From Rallus limicola (Eukaryota; Chordata; Aves; Gruiformes; Rallidae): a DNA stretch of 64,000 nucleotides. The notes beneath the pieces were generated by a model that did no database searches, had not been told where the DNA came from, and was given only the letters and a program-made list of their open reading frames with translations. The stretch is taken from NCBI GenBank assembly GCA_022605955.1, contig JAKCOZ010000007.1:13149501-13213500 (forward strand). The letters are read 5' to 3'. Within the stretch, counting starts at the first letter, position 1; every line of letters starts with the position of its first letter. The translations under genes and the position numbers were made by a program. Of the stretch, positions 37,671-52,924 are shown one piece after another.

Positions 37671-38955
37671 CAACCTCTAGATTTTAGCCAGTAGCCCTCT
37701 GTAGCTAAGTATATGTTTTCTTCTCGTCTTTATAAAAGCAATCTTTTATTTTAACACTCAGTCATTCCCTCCATGCTGGAAATTTCAACAAAGAATATGT
37801 GGGGAGCTCCAGAAATGAAGAGCTTGCTCCAAATCTCCAGGTAGATCAACATGTGCTTTATACTTCACTTTGAGGTGTACACCACACTACCAGACATGAA
37901 TTGCTTTTGCAAATGTTGCTCAGATTGCCTAATTCCATGTCCACACAAGTCACCAGCAAAATATTCTGTCACCTAATAGCAAAAAGACAATGGGACTGTT
38001 TTGCTGAATTATTTGTAAATCATTCAAGTAATAAGGGCAGATATGATAGCAACAAAAAAGTGAAAATTTTGGATCAGGTTAAATTTTTTTTTTAGCAACT
38101 TAAACTTTGTAACTGTTAAGCAATTTTTTTCCTCAGTTTTATACAAAAAAGTAAAAATAAAACCTAATCCTCCCACCTCACCAAATAAACAAAAAATCCT
38201 CATCTATTCTTCTTTTCTTTTGGAGAAAATATGGCAATTTGTATTCCAATTTTTCAAGCCAAAGTTACAGGGGGCTAAAATAGGGCTTTATAATGGAAGT
38301 TGATTGCAACCCTAACTATAGAGGGGCTACTGCCTTTCCATAATAAAGAGCTGCACATTTCCAAGGAGAGGAGGAGAATACTGCTCTGTGTGACTTCTTG
38401 TAATTTTGCTTCTTTAAATTAAGGTTGTGTCTCGGGAACTTTCTTAGTTCTTTTGAGCATGAAGTTTGATATTTCACTTCATGTGGTTTTAATTTTGATC
38501 TAGCACACCAACATTTTGCAGTTGATACCTTTTAGAAATGGGGAAAAAATATGAAGCTTTGCACTTTGTCAGAGCTGTGATCCTAATTTAGTTTGTTTTT
38601 TCGTTTTGCATGAATCACATGAAAAGGCCATGCAGGCTAAAGCAGCAATTTAAACATATTTGGATTTAGTTTGCTTGCTTTGTATTGTCTTCTTGCTTAA
38701 CGGTAGAATGATTTTTGGCTGTTTAAATTTCAGTCTGGAATGAGCGCTGGCTGTTTTTCCTTTCTCTGGGCACAAAATAGGGGAGACCACAGAGACAGTG
38801 TCAGGAATGTAAACTGTGATCATAATAACCAGGGACCAGGTATGAGATTATTAGCCTCAGTTTCTATTGCACAAAGGTTTAAGTAGCATGAAATGTTTTT
38901 TAGTTGGCTGAATGCTGCACCACCATTAAAGGCTGCTGAAAAATGACCAACAGTG

Positions 38956-38991
38956 TGTAAAAGAATAAGATTATGTAAAAGAATGAGATTA
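38956..38991 (+). repeat. 18-bp tandem duplication
   Basis: Positions 38956-38973 and 38974-38991 are two copies of TGTAAAAGAATRAGATTA, differing at one base. Confidence 0.85.
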
Positions 38992-41900
38992 TATAAGCAT
39001 AAATTCAGATTGTTTTAACTATGTAAAAGTAAATTTGTGTTTTTTTTCCAGTGTCTTCTAGTGAGAGTAAAAGAGATGAGATTTGATAAAACAAATATCC
39101 ATGGAGCACAGGATTTAAGTGCATATACATCCAGACATATGTCCTAGTCTCCGAAACTTTGATGTAGATTCAATTCCATTCTTATCTATTATTCCCTTTT
39201 TATTTATATCTGCAACATCTCATAAAGCTAACATTTCTGTTTTGTCTATGATGAGCGAACATAGCACTTGTAAATGCCTTCATTGTACTTATAGGTCAAA
39301 GCTTCCAAACTCAAGAGCCTTGCACTAAGTCATATAAATTTAAGACACTACAAACACACCTACTGAGCATAAAGGGTCTCACCTTCTTAGGGACACTAGG
39401 TAAAAAAACTTCACTTGTACAACAGAGGTTTTTTTCTCCCCATAGACTGAAAACTTTGGAGCAGAACTGTATTATACCAATAAGTATTGCTAAAAGACTC
39501 GTGCATTTCAATTAATTTCTAAAGAATTAAAATCTTCAGTGACTATGGAGGAAATTAGTTAAAAAATTAAATTTTCACAGACAAACACATATTGAGACAA
39601 TGGAATTAAGAACTGCATCTGAAAACAAGATTTCAAAAATATTAAAAATATTGTAGCACCTAAAAGGTCTGAAAGATAATCCATACTGCATTTTGACACC
39701 CGATTCAACAGTGTTTCCTAATATTACTGCCTAAACATATAACATAAATATTTTGTTACCATGTATTTATCATGAGGATTGCCTTTTGTGCTAAACTTTT
39801 CTTCTTCAAATATTACTGAAAAAAGTAATATTTTTGTTTGAATACATTGTTAAGAGATTAAAAAAAAAGTGTGTGGTATTTCACACTTGAACAGGATGCT
39901 CATATTTCTAGTAGAGAAAACTAGAGTTAGGCCTTTTAGAGTAACTTTTAGCTTTCTGATTTAGGCAAAGTAGGAAAAAATCCATCAGGACTTGAAGAAC
40001 CAATAGAATTTGTTTTTCTCTTTAAACTTGTATGCAAATAAACATGTGAAAGACCATTTAATTGTCATAAAATATTAAAACACACATGGATCACAACACT
40101 TTTTATATAAACCTTTTATTTATACAGAATGTTTCAATATTTTTATAATGTATCTAAATGTAATGTAAAAGCAGTGTCTGGTTATATATGTCCCACATTA
40201 AATTCCCTTTTCCATTCAAAAATAAAGTGGCCCAAAATATGAGAGTAAACATTTAAGACCCTTAAATGAAATAAAAAATAAATGTCATCTCTTCTCAAAC
40301 AAAATGCACAAAATAGGTTAATTGAAGAAATGTATGTTCAGAGAATATTTTTTAAATGTGAAGTTAGTGTGTCTTCTGGGTCATAAAAAAATTAGCAAGA
40401 GTATTAATATTCATGCTATATATTCATGTGATAATATTCATGTAATATTCATGCTAGTTAAAAATCCACATCTTTATAGTTCTACCTTGCATTTAGAAAA
40501 TAAGTACCAATGCCATTTTTTGAATAAGATTTATTGCTCTATTATTGAAATGATAGCAAGAATTAGAGATTTAAATCAGTATGATTTGCTTCTATCTATA
40601 CTCGTCTAGCTTCTGCAAGTTTCCTAACACATGATTTAAGGTTTTTAGAACTCTAACTCCATAGAGTCCACTGATATTAAATTAAAATTGAATAAGACCA
40701 GCAAAAACTGACAGACTGGAAATGGATCAACCAATATTTTTAATTCTGCTTAGTTGGTGCCATTGACAGAAAACCAAAATAAAATCACAAATGCAGCAGG
40801 AGTGGAGTAAAGATGGATCATTTGATTAACTGTTTTCCTAAATAACTTAATAAAGATTTAACTAATTTTATAATGGTTTAAAATATCCATATGCATTAAT
40901 TTGCATGCCATTGTATTTAGTTCAGGGCAGAAACTCTGGTGAGGTAATCACTGTGAAACATAGAACAAGAACTAAAGAGCCCCTAAGTTCCAGTATAATG
41001 TCTTCTTCACAAAAAGTCATCTTCAATTATATCTATCACCATAGTTAAATCCATTAAAAACAGAAAATTCACATCTAGGCCTTTAATATCTTACTCACTT
41101 GTTTAATTACTTAGTTCTGTTGAAATTATTCTGTTCTTTGTCGAGGAGGCTTAAATTTTCCATAAATAACCTCTATACCCAAGAGTTTAAAACACACCTA
41201 CCTCATTCATAGAGTCTACTAGACCTTCTGTCACTAAGAAAAGGCCTGTCACTGGGACTTTAACACATTTCAGTGTGGCTGACAGCATCCCTAGGAAAAA
41301 AGTGCCGTTCATTGTCAAGTATTGACCAGGAACAGCACACCAGTAACTCTTAATGGCTAGTTTGAGCAGTATCACCAGTCTGAAATGATGTTCCCAAAGA
41401 ATAATAAAGACAAAGCAGTCACTTTCTATTAAAAGAACAAAATAATTAAGGGTTTAGGGGACAGTACCAACATCTTAATAGTTTTTTTCAGAAGTCAGCT
41501 GATAGTCACTGCTTGTTAAAGAGAACAGGTTTAATGTGCTAGCTGTGAGACTAATGATTTAGCAGTTACTCACTTTTAAGTTCCCACATGAAGCATTGCA
41601 AAGAGCTAGCTGACCTTACATGCTATTTGAACTAGCAATGCCGAGACCCAGTGTAGAAGTGCTACCTAACAAGCTCAGAATTTATTTTCTTTAATTAACT
41701 TTAGACCTTAAACATAATATGATATTTTTTGTGGCTTAAAAGTATATAAGCATCTGTTAGCAGAAGCCCTTTATTTCACATAACAAGAGAATTCTGTTTA
41801 TAATGTGTCACCAGCTGCTCAGTCAAAATGGGTTCTATTAGAACTAATTTAATTTTACATAAGTTGATCTATTTGCATTCTGAGTCTCCATTTAAACAAC

Positions 41901-44156
41901 TAGGTACTATTTTGTAGACTGATCCTGCTTCAAGCCTCACTGTATGGACAATGCTTAATCAGTGTGTACATCAGGAAATAAACATAATCAGCAAGTGTAC
42001 TAATTAAGCCAGGAAAATTTCGCAACATGCATACACTGTATGGATTAACAAGGCAATTCATTAGAAAACTTAATTATGGAATAATATATTTTCCGTACAT
42101 TTTATTTTATGATGCTTCAGATGAGTTTTCTCTAAATGCAGAAGCCATCTACACTTCTCAAAGTAGACAGTGAGATCCTTTTAACTCAGGCACATCTGTG
42201 TAGCCTCTAGTCTGGAAGCCTCTGTGGAAAACATGCTTTGTTATCTCCAGCCAGATAACCTGATATGCTCTCTTAAACAAGCAGTTGCTAATCAAATGTT
42301 AATATGCAGATGATTGAAAAATGACTACAAAATAAAACATATAGATTAAAATGTCATTTGGTGATTTGGAACCTTTCCTCATCCTTATAACAAATTTTTA
42401 TACTGTTTATTTCTGAAAAGTGAAGGAATAAACACCTAGGGCTTGAGATACAGGACTCAGCTTTTAATGAAAAAAGCTTCCATTGAACTCAGCATGCTTC
42501 AAGCTTTCAGTACAAACTGGCTGCAAAACTCCAGTGTGAAGCAGAGATGTCAATAAATCCCAAACGTGCAGGATGGTAGATATATGGGCTTTTCTATTCT
42601 GGTGAAAAACCCAGCTTAGTTGACTCCCTGTCTAACAAAACATCTCAACCTACCCAGGTCCACATAAACTTGTTGGTGAGGAGGTTCTGTCTGTGAAATA
42701 AAGTACATTGAAAGCACAGGGAAACAACTAAGCAGTTAGTATCAGCATAAGAGAACTTTACACGATGCACTTATCTGTGGAGCAGAAGTATTATCAGATA
42801 ACTGACTTCATCTGGAGTTGGTCTGTACCAATGGAAGACTCAGAATGTTGGCATAGGTTTCTTTTATGTAGCCAAGAAACAGGTTATTTCAGACCTGCAC
42901 ATTAGCAAGCTCATTGAATTACTTCTAAGACTTGCACATACAGCTTTCATTTTACAGAGAAAACTACCGTGATTTTAAGTAATGGTGAAGTGGTTCCTGC
43001 AGCACCTTCTGAAGAGGGAGACTGGCACTGTTTCCAACAGTAAAAGGACACATAACTATGCTTAGGAAATAAGAAATATTTAACAGGATAGAAAGCTTAT
43101 GTAAATCTGCTCATCTGTCAGGCTCTCCACATCCAGATAGTCCGAGAACATCCCCTGGAGCACCTGTACATTTGGCTCATTATTCCAGTAAACCAATAGG
43201 AGAAAAGGAAGAGTTGACATTTCCCTAGTACATCCTTTTAAAACCTCTGGTTAGCATACCTGGCAAGGAGGTTTCTGCATGTGCAGAAAAACACAGACCA
43301 TCTCCTATCTGACATGACATAAAGCATTGTTGTTGCCTTTTGGGAACTCTTTCTTTGTGCCATTTCCATCCTTAGCTCAAAATCTCTTTTGGAAGATTCA
43401 CATATATTTTCAGCTCAGTAGATGAAATCTGCATAAACCATCAGCAGATTCACTGTTGAGAATTTTTCTAACCATCACAAGAATAGGTGAAATGATGTTA
43501 TGAATCTTTGCCATTCCCATGGCAAAGCTTAGTTCTTAGATAATAGGTGTGGTTCAATAGTGTAGTCCAAAAGAAAGGATGACGTCTGAACAGTAGCAAA
43601 TGGGCACACTTACATGTTTTCCTTTTGCCGTAGTACAGGACAGCGTCTGTTCTTGTTTATACCGTGGTTTGGATGTAAAATACTAGTTTGAACTGCCAGG
43701 GCTGCCTGCCCCTTGATATCTGTCATATTAAGTGGAATAAGTCTGTTGAAGCTTGAACATTACATTAAGATGAGTAAAGTCTATGGGCTTTAACTATAAA
43801 TTTATAAAATACTGTCAAATAAGAGTTACACTCTGGTCTGTTGCTAGCAGAAATGCCAAGCAGTGCCCTTATTAGGATGGTCCCTTGGCATCTGCATGAG
43901 TCATAAACGTGTCTTTTGGCCACTGCTTCATTTATTGCTCATTATGTTTGTTGTGGGGTGGTAAAGGCAGATATAAATAGAAAAATGCTTACGTAATATG
44001 ACGGACAGATTTTGTTTAAATATTTTCAATAGCTTAGCCAAAACCTGACAAAGTAGCTATTATTGGCATCTGAAAATTCCCATCCCATAAAGGATTATTC
44101 ATGTATGCTTAGGCCATGATTACCATCTTATTTGTTGCAACAGGCATGACAAAAGG

Positions 44157-44182
44157 AAAAAAAAAAAAAAAAGAGAGAGAAA
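44157..44182 (+). repeat. A17 plus (GA)n simple repeat
   Basis: A run of 17 A followed by a short GA repeat. No retroposon body is visible upstream. Confidence 0.85.
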
Positions 44183-47100
44183 ACCAGGGCTAATATATTC
44201 AGTGAAAGCACTTAGTAGATATATGAAATATTCATGTAGGGGACACAGGGCTTAACAGCACAATAAAAATGCATTCCCAAAACAGAGGCCAGATCACTTA
44301 AATGAGATGGAAAAGGATATGTGACAGCACCAAACCCTTGTCCAGAGTTCTGGCCTAAAGGCAATGAAATAAGTGAATTGACGATCTGGATGCAGGTTTT
44401 TTTGTTGAGAGTAATAATTCACATACTCTTTATATGAACATGACAAGAGAAAATGACTTTTGCGTCCAGTTCTCTTTCTTAAAAGATGTCATCATCATCA
44501 TCATAGTTCAACCGTATAGAAAAGAAAAGATTAAAGTTCTGAAACTTCCCTAATCCTGCAGTAATACTTCTTTTCACATCAGAGATTATACTTATTGCTT
44601 TCTTGAGACCACTAAATTATGATATTGATTGGCTTTTAATTTGAGTTAAAAAATAAACTAAGATGTCTTTTTATAAAGTTCACTTGAAGTATAAATTAAT
44701 TTGCATTAGTTTATCAGTTTCAAAGTATATTTGCCTTTGAGCAATGACTTTGTCACATCAGCAAGTCATGGAAAATTCAATCTGTCATAGGCTGAAGGGC
44801 CAAATTATAATAACTTCTTCATTACAGTATCACAAAGGGAGATGCAGGAAATAATATTGACGGAAAATTGTTTCTTTCAAATCTAAACAGTTAGAGGACT
44901 TTTCTAATAATATCTATTCAAAAGAATACAATCCTATGTCATTGCTGATTTCACAAAGCATAGAGGTCATACTGAGCAAGTGTTGACCAAGCTGTTATTC
45001 CACTTGGCTATACACTATTAAGAATGAAATTGTCACAGTCTTGTCTCAGGACCCCTTTTCAACCAGTATTATCTTCAGTCTAAGTTATCAGTAATGATGG
45101 CAAACAGCAGTTAAGAAATAATCTTCAGCATCAGCCTTCAAAGGACCCAAAGACTTTGTTCAGAATTGGGGGTATGATAACTGGGTTTATGTATATCCAT
45201 ATGTATATAGCACTGCTGTACTATAGATACTATCCTGGAATAAACAGCTAGACCATTGTATTATCCTAGTAAAATGATATAGCCAGGTAGAAATGGCTAT
45301 CAGTGCAGTTGTGAATGGAAAGATTGTAGAACTGGTCGAAATCAAATACAGCTGCTTTAAACCTGTGCCCAAACTTAACTTGAATAGTTAATCATTAAAT
45401 TTTTAAAACTCAACAGCTTCACTGTCTCACTAAAATATCCTGTAACCACCCATATTTGAACATATAAATAAAATATTTCAGGCACACAAGATACAGGATT
45501 TCCAGATGCCAAGTGCCGACATATAAAAATGTGGCCCTAAGTGTCATGTACTACCCTTGATTGATGCACACAGATCAAAATGACTTCAGAGAGAGTTCTA
45601 CACACAGATTGAGGGTAAGATATGGCTGTAATAAAATGAACATTAATCTATGAACAGTGTTGTTCTCCACCATAGGGCAATGATAGATTCACCGTAAACC
45701 TTTTCCATCTGTCAAGTGCACTGCAGCGTTCTTGTGCCTATACTAATATTCTTTCACATTTATAGCAGTGGTTTTAGAAACACTTTTTGAGGTGGAAAAA
45801 TCCAAGGAACTGGCTTGGAAAAAAAAACCAAAAAACCGACTAAATTACAAATGAATTTGCCTTTAGGCTGAACAATTCATTTCAACTAATAGCATTAATG
45901 TCACTAAAATACAAATATTTATTGTTTATTTATTGAGATGGTTGTCTACATTTCTTCATATTAGAGAAAGAAAGAAGAACACCCCTTAAACACTGGCAGA
46001 ATCGTGGTTCGCAGGAAATTGTCAGCCTCCACACCAGCAGTGGAGATGTGAGGACAGCAGTACTTTTCTTGTTCTACAGCCCATTAAGTTTATTCATCAT
46101 TCTGAGTTTACTGTTAAATTGAAGATGAAACATGGTGTGAAAGCACAAGAAGTTTTATTGTTACAGAAAATATCTCTAAACAGGTCCATGGCATAGGTAA
46201 ATGCATTGAGGCAAATAATGAAAAACAATACTCTAATACTCATTACTTCATTTGCTGATAATAACTGAATTTAACTTAATAATATTATTTGATCATTTAA
46301 AGAGCTGGTTGAATAATGAAAATAATTAGTCATGAGTATTTTAGTATCAGTTGATGGAAAAATGTGAATAGGTCACATAATTAAACATTATTTGACTATC
46401 TATACAACTAATTGAATAATGGAAACATTTATTCACCAATAATACATTAATCTTTCTACAGAAGAAAGGAAACAAACAATTTGTAAATCAGACCTACATT
46501 AAAAGAATCTGATGAATATCTGTAATATTGTCCAAAATATTTGTTACTATTACAAAGAATATGAAAGCTTACTGAAATAATACTGTCATTTACAATGACA
46601 GAACCTCAAAAGGGAAATAATTTGGGTAGAACACACTCATATCATTAATCTGCTGCATATTTAACTTGATGAATGGGATGACATTTCAAAGCACAGAAGG
46701 AAGAAAAATCTTGTATTTTAGGTAAAGAACCAGGAACTAGATGACCTGGTTTCTACTTGTAGTCCTATCATCAATTATTTTCACAGGGTTTTCACCTCCC
46801 TAAGTGGAAATTTCATGTTTCTGAGCTAATTATTTTCACCTCAGGAAAAGCTATGAGCTTTATTTTCAGTCCAGTGAATAAATGAGTACCCTTAACTAGT
46901 TTTGAGTTAGGACAACTGTAGTAACATTGGTATAATGAACTGAGGCTCAGAATTATAGAATGCTTGAAAGAAAAAATATTTCTACAAGGTATCTCATATC
47001 ACACCAAAGGCTCCCTATGAGGGGAGCTTGCACATGTGAGTGAAATCAATGATTAAGTGTGAATAACTTTAGTGATTGTTGATGTTACTTGACATTTTAT

Positions 47101-50100
47101 ATAAATAAATAATCAGCCTGAAACACATTAATCCAAAGTGATTGGAAGCACAAAAGTAAACCTGTGAAACCCATCCTCAGCTGATGGGATTTTTTATGCA
47201 GTCAGTGAAGGAGCCAAGCAACAGGGAACAAATCCCTTCCTTCAGGAATCTCAGTTCATCAAAAATGCCAACTTCTCAATATCCTTGCGTATGAGCAAAC
47301 ACCAGTCTTAGGGACATGCTGCAGGATTTCATTATAAGCACTATCTGCAGGGGTTTGGAAAGTAGCATTCAGCTCTTTACTCTGAGCTTCATCTGTAATT
47401 ACTATTGGCCACCTTGTGAATACAAAAGGTTTTCCAGGGTATGGTAGTGGGTACATTTCATAAAGGATTCCTGCCTGATTCTCTTTCAGCAACCTCAGTT
47501 CTATCATTCATACAAGGTGTTTGACGTTAGTCAGCAGAAAGAGGATACTGGAAACACAACAGGAAAACTGAATTAAGAGAAAGATATGTTGTTATAAAAC
47601 AATAAAAGCAAAAGAAATTTTTTCTCAGGCCCTGACAGAGTCTGATTTTATTCTCGTAACGTTAGGTGGTTCTCTGTTTAAGTCTGAAGATGCCACTAGA
47701 AATATTTAAACAAATTTAAGAATGTAAGTATAGCTCTTTTCTAATCCAAAGCAAAGGCTAACACAACTCAAAACTAAAATGCTAATTTCTGATTATTCAG
47801 AATTCAGTTGCAACTGTGTTGTTTTGTATTAAGGCACAATATCAAATGTCAACAAGAAAAATCACCTTGAAGTTAATGTTTTAACATTTCTTGTTCCAAC
47901 AGAAATAGAATTTCCCAGACACACCTTTCCCTTTAAAATAGATTTCATGCAAAACTGGCCACTTTAGAGAAGCATTTTGACTTTGACAGAGCCACGCATT
48001 CTCAGAACAGCAATACTGGTCAGCCCTTAGCTATAAAGCCGCATATAAATGAATGACTTGAACTAGGTCGCAAAGCCAAAAACTGAATTTGAATATAGCC
48101 CTGTACCTTTTTCTGTACCTTCCTCTACAGAGTACAGTATAATAAAGTACAGATGATGAATATTTATTCAACCCTGATTATACTTGAGCTGCATTAGTGT
48201 ACTTTAGATTAAAGTCCTGTTGTTTCTACTGCCAATTCTCGTGCATGGTAATTTTTTATATTTTAGATCTTTTGATTTGCACATAAAACTATACTTAATA
48301 TAATGTCTGCCTTATTAACCCTCGTTTCTGTTCTACATTCTATTCACGATGGTATTGTATTCATACAGTGGGTTATTGTATTTACAAACTTGCCTTATTT
48401 TCTGTAAATGTAGAAATTACTATTATTAACTATGCATTCAGTACAAAACTTAGCCATTCAGACTGAAACTAGGCTCTGATTCTGCCTAAAATATTCCACT
48501 GCCGAGAACCTGGTCAGATTTATTTTTCTTTTTGAATGGAGATATGAAGCTCTTGCTATTGTACAGTAAAATGTGGTGGTGACTCCACAAATAATTCAGG
48601 ATCCTACAGGATACTAGCAAGTGGAAATCTGCACCTTACTGAAGATATAAATTTAGTAATGCCTCTGAAAAGGCCACCCAGATGTTATCCTTATTGTGGA
48701 AGACATTGTTTCCTTAAACAGTACTCTCAAAGTCCGTTTGACTTACGGACTTAGTTTAAAAGATTTTGGTGAGAGAAACTTCCAAGTTAGATACAGATTG
48801 TTATGACCTGGGAGAAGGCATGAACTACAAGTAATCAAGTAATGCCTTGTGAGCTAGTCCCACAGCAGCAAGTTTGCTTATGTCTCTTGGCAGCATGAAC
48901 ATCACAACCCTTTGGTGTTTTTTCCCAGCCTTTCTATTTTTTTAATGCCATACTAGAGAGGAACAAGCATCTCTGCTAAACATTGTCACCTATTAATCTG
49001 AACCTAACTTTATTATTCACTCAGCTAAGCCCTATAGAAAAAAGAGCCAGTTCAATGACGAGGGAAACATTTCTTCCCAGCCCCAAACAACAACTAGTGC
49101 AACAGTAAAGTGTGAGCATAAAGTTCAGTGAAACCTGGATAAGAACAGAGCAGAACAAAAGTATTGTCTACACCCAAGTACACCACAGATAACTATTTTC
49201 CATCCTTTTATTAAAAGTTACCAGGTAGGTCATAGTCAAAATCTTGGGGAAAAGAAGCAGATAAGAAACAATGGAGAGAAAAAAGTAATCACACTGAAGT
49301 TATATGTTTTCCTCTTTGTTCTTCCATTTCTCTTCTTTCCTCCTCACACAGAGGGTTTACAAAGACTGCTAGAATATAAGGACAATAAAAACAGAGTTGG
49401 ACACATACAAATGAAAGCCTAGGTAAGAATCATCCTGCCAGATAATAAAACAGAATGTCAGAATCTGACAATGCTGCAAGATCTTACTTCCGGTGCATGC
49501 AATAAAGTGCTTCCAAGGTATAAGCATGTCACATTTTATTGAAAACCACATACATGCTTGCTGGACTGCCATTGCAAATGCAGAATATTTTCTTACAGTT
49601 TGCATGTGTCAGCATCTGTTCCTTCAAACAAAATTATCATGGTGCACTACAGAGCCAATGAAAGAAAGTAGCAGTTACAATCTCTGAAAACGGAACTATG
49701 TGAGAAGTGAAATGGTGTATGAAATAAGGGATAGACAGGAGACTAAATAAAGCACAGGTAGAACCTATGAAAGTTGTTTCGGCCTAGCTATTTGTAGAAG
49801 TCAAACACTTTCTCCCTTATATTTCTTAATGAGATGGACTAGAGATAAAGTAAGCAACTATGCCCACACCAAGGGATGTTTTTTCTGAACAGTGGGTTTC
49901 AGAATTCCCTGAAGAGAGCTGTCACCTCACTGTAGCTGAGCAACTTAAGAACACAAGTCCATTTGGATACTCAGCTTGTCTCAGAACAACAAAAATGACA
50001 GAGACACACAAATGACAGCTTATAAAGAACATGAAAGACCTTGAATATCCTCAGAGACTAACCCAATTAGTCAATTATCATCCCTCAAGAGACAATATCC

Positions 50101-51528
50101 TTCATGAGAAAAAAAGCAGAGTAACCAGCTTGATAATGTTGTAACTTAGTTACAAAGAACTTCAGAAACTCATCAAAAATGAAATATTAATGAGGCAGTG
50201 GATCCTAGAGAACTCAAGCAGTATTCACTACCAGAAATTAAATTGTTAAATATTTTGGCTAACTGCCATGTCAGTGATCATTAGTCTGAAATATTTGGCT
50301 AGTAAATTCAGTATCTTTAATTTTAATCAGATTTGAGTGTTTGCAAATGATGCAGCTGTTGCTATAAAGATAATTAAATAACCAAATAGCCAACAACTTC
50401 AATTTTGGTTTTGGGGTTTTGTGTTTGGGTTTGGTTTCTTTTGGTGAGATCTAAAGACTAGAGTTATTTGCAAACTCCTCAGACCCCACTGCTCTCGGTT
50501 CAGAAAAAGGAACAATTGCAATGCATGTTCTACCTGAAATAAATTTGCTGTCTTAGTCCTATTCCAAACAAAGTATGAAAGACCCTGCAAATCTCACTAT
50601 CATAACTGAGTTGTTTTCAATCTCAGTAGAAAGCTAAAAGAAACCACAGAGGCATAATTATGCACCCTGTCCTCCTTACAATTGGAGGAAAATTAAAAGC
50701 ATAGTGAAAAGCAAACTGATGTCATGAATCAGTAAAAAGAAATTCACAGTTCTCACTCTCTGCATTGATTGTTTTTGTTTGTTAGTAGTGGACTGTACAT
50801 CTGACTCAAGCTGCTATCATCCCTCTACACCAAATTTTGGAATTTCAAAAAGGGATATTTTTCTTATTTTCATTTTGATGAATGTACCAAGTGACATTTT
50901 TCTCTCACTGCAAATCAATATATACTCAAAGGCAATCAGCTGACTCCAAAAGAGGTGCCCCAGACTTGCCTTAGCATGGTAGTTGTGATTGCTGGTTGTA
51001 CGGGACATGGCTTAGGAGGTAAAGTTGTGCTTAGTCTTTGCTACCAGGAACAGCAAAATGTTTATCAGAAAAAAATGCAAAATGCAACTTTCTCCTCAAC
51101 TTTCTAATGGGTTACTTACATTGTACTTAAATATACTGTCTTGAAATACTTGACTACCCCAAGGGATAGCCTGAGCTGAGAGAAGGCCAGGAAGCATTAA
51201 ATCCCATGGGAAACAGGAGTTGCTTATGTGATGTAGATAAAGTTTTTCTGGTCTCCAAGCACAGTTGCCTCATTTACACACATGTGACTTCAGCAGATAT
51301 TCAAATACTTAAAAATTGTTTAGTGTCTCTGTAAAGCAGCACAAGGCACAGCATGAAATATTCCAGGAAGTGGAGATAGAACCTGACTCAGTGGTGATGA
51401 TATTTTGATTCAAGCAAAATAGGAGGTTTTTATGTAAGACTCACCTGACCTTCAAAATCATTGAGAATCTCTCACTGATGCTGACATGAAAGTCAAAAAC
51501 ATGTCCTAAGTGTCACCAGGGTAGCCAC

Positions 51529-51544
51529 TTTTTTTTTTTTTTTT
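51529..51544 (+). repeat. T16 homopolymer
   Basis: A run of 16 T with no recognisable element beside it. Confidence 0.9.
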
Positions 51545-52096
51545 GGTTGCATTTGTATGCTAATCACATAAGAAGCAAAAATAGGCTTAGATTGGAAATC
51601 AAAGATTGGTTGTATACAGGTAATAGAGTGCTCAAATGCTTTATTTAAAGATAGAAGGCTCTTGAACCAGGCTTTATTATTGAACTAAGACTATCTATCC
51701 TTTTTGACACTTTTTAAATTAAGTTCTTCCTCTAATTTATGTTTTTGTCAGCTTTCCTCCCTTACCTGGATTTAAACTGATTTTTTTTTTCTCTCAAAGT
51801 AATAAACTACTTCAGAGAGGAGAGAAAAAAATTTTAATGACCCTAGGAATTCAGATTAACAAAATGGATCATTTGTATACAGCTGCAGAATTATGAAACC
51901 TTTTGAGGTAGAGAGAGACTATAGCAGTTTACCAGCAATACACTGTTTCCACACATTGCCACAAAATTCTTGCTAGCATTCCCTACATTCTCAATTCTTG
52001 GCATGCTTAAGCAGGACCACATCCCTTTGTTGTAAAATTAGGAGGTCAAAGTTAAACCAAAGGGATAATGTTGAGGTCAAAACCATCGTTGTACTC

Positions 52097-52139
52097 TTTT
52101 TTTTTTCTTTTTTTCCTTTTTTCTTTTTTCTTTTTTTTT
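52097..52139 (+). repeat. T-rich, C-interrupted tract
   Basis: Pure pyrimidine tract of T runs separated by single or double C. Confidence 0.85.
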
Positions 52140-52924
52140 AATGCTGTAATCGATAAACCCCAGCAGCCCTTGTACTGAAGCAGCAAACAAAAGCCTGGGT
52201 GAGCCTGGATTTGCACCACCAGTCATGTTTGACTCTTTACTGGCTGCTCAATCTGCCTCCTTATTATTGCTAATCCAACCTGCTTCCCAGCACGGTCTGC
52301 ATCCCGTCTGACTTCAGCAGAGCTATAGGGAGCTGGTTCAGACAAACAGAGCGGGGTAGCAGCTGCAGCCGGATGAGTGGTGGCAGCCAGATAATCTACT
52401 GTGATGTCTTGTTGGAGAAAATTTGGGACAATGTAATTTTCCCCAGTTTGACATGAAACCCTTGTCAGAGTAACATGAGGCTATACACAGTACACCCAGC
52501 CTTCGGATGCTGTGGGCAATATTTGTTTCTCTGTTATGAGAATTAAGATTGTACATGCTTGCTCATAAAGTGGCTTCAATTTTTCAATAGATTATGTGTT
52601 AAAGATAAAAGCACTAACTGAAAAGATGAACTATCTATTCAAGAGGAAAATGATAGCAGGTCACAGTTCTTCCCATTTCCCTTCTCTCTCTTTCCCTGTC
52701 TCCACTGCGAACTTAATCCTTTCTTTCACCGGGTCATGTTAAGGGCATTTTTAGGGACTCTTTTTAAAGTAAATATAGGTGAAAAGATTTAAAAAAAGAA
52801 AAAAGAAACAACCACTACTGATATGAAAAGTGATCTTGTTTTCCTCTATTAAATAGAGCTGTGTTCACACTGTAGGGCAAGCATCTACTTCTCTTGCTCA
52901 TCTGTCATTACATCATTTGGATGC

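Larger units (their letters stand above)
37671..52924. other. Non-coding, AT-rich, no gene recognised
   Basis: About 15 kb of unique AT-rich sequence. Contained items are an 18-bp tandem duplication (38956-38991), repeated AATATTCATG strings (about 40405-40455), A17 at 44157-44173, T16 at 51529-51544 and a T/C-rich tract at 52097-52139. A GC-richer stretch (about 52150-52420) has no gene. One protein-like minus-strand frame (47259-47507) is discussed under findings. Confidence 0.5.

Noticed and set aside
40405..40455. Repeated AATATTCATG strings
   Set aside because: Spacing is irregular and the region AT-rich; not a CRISPR-like or satellite array.
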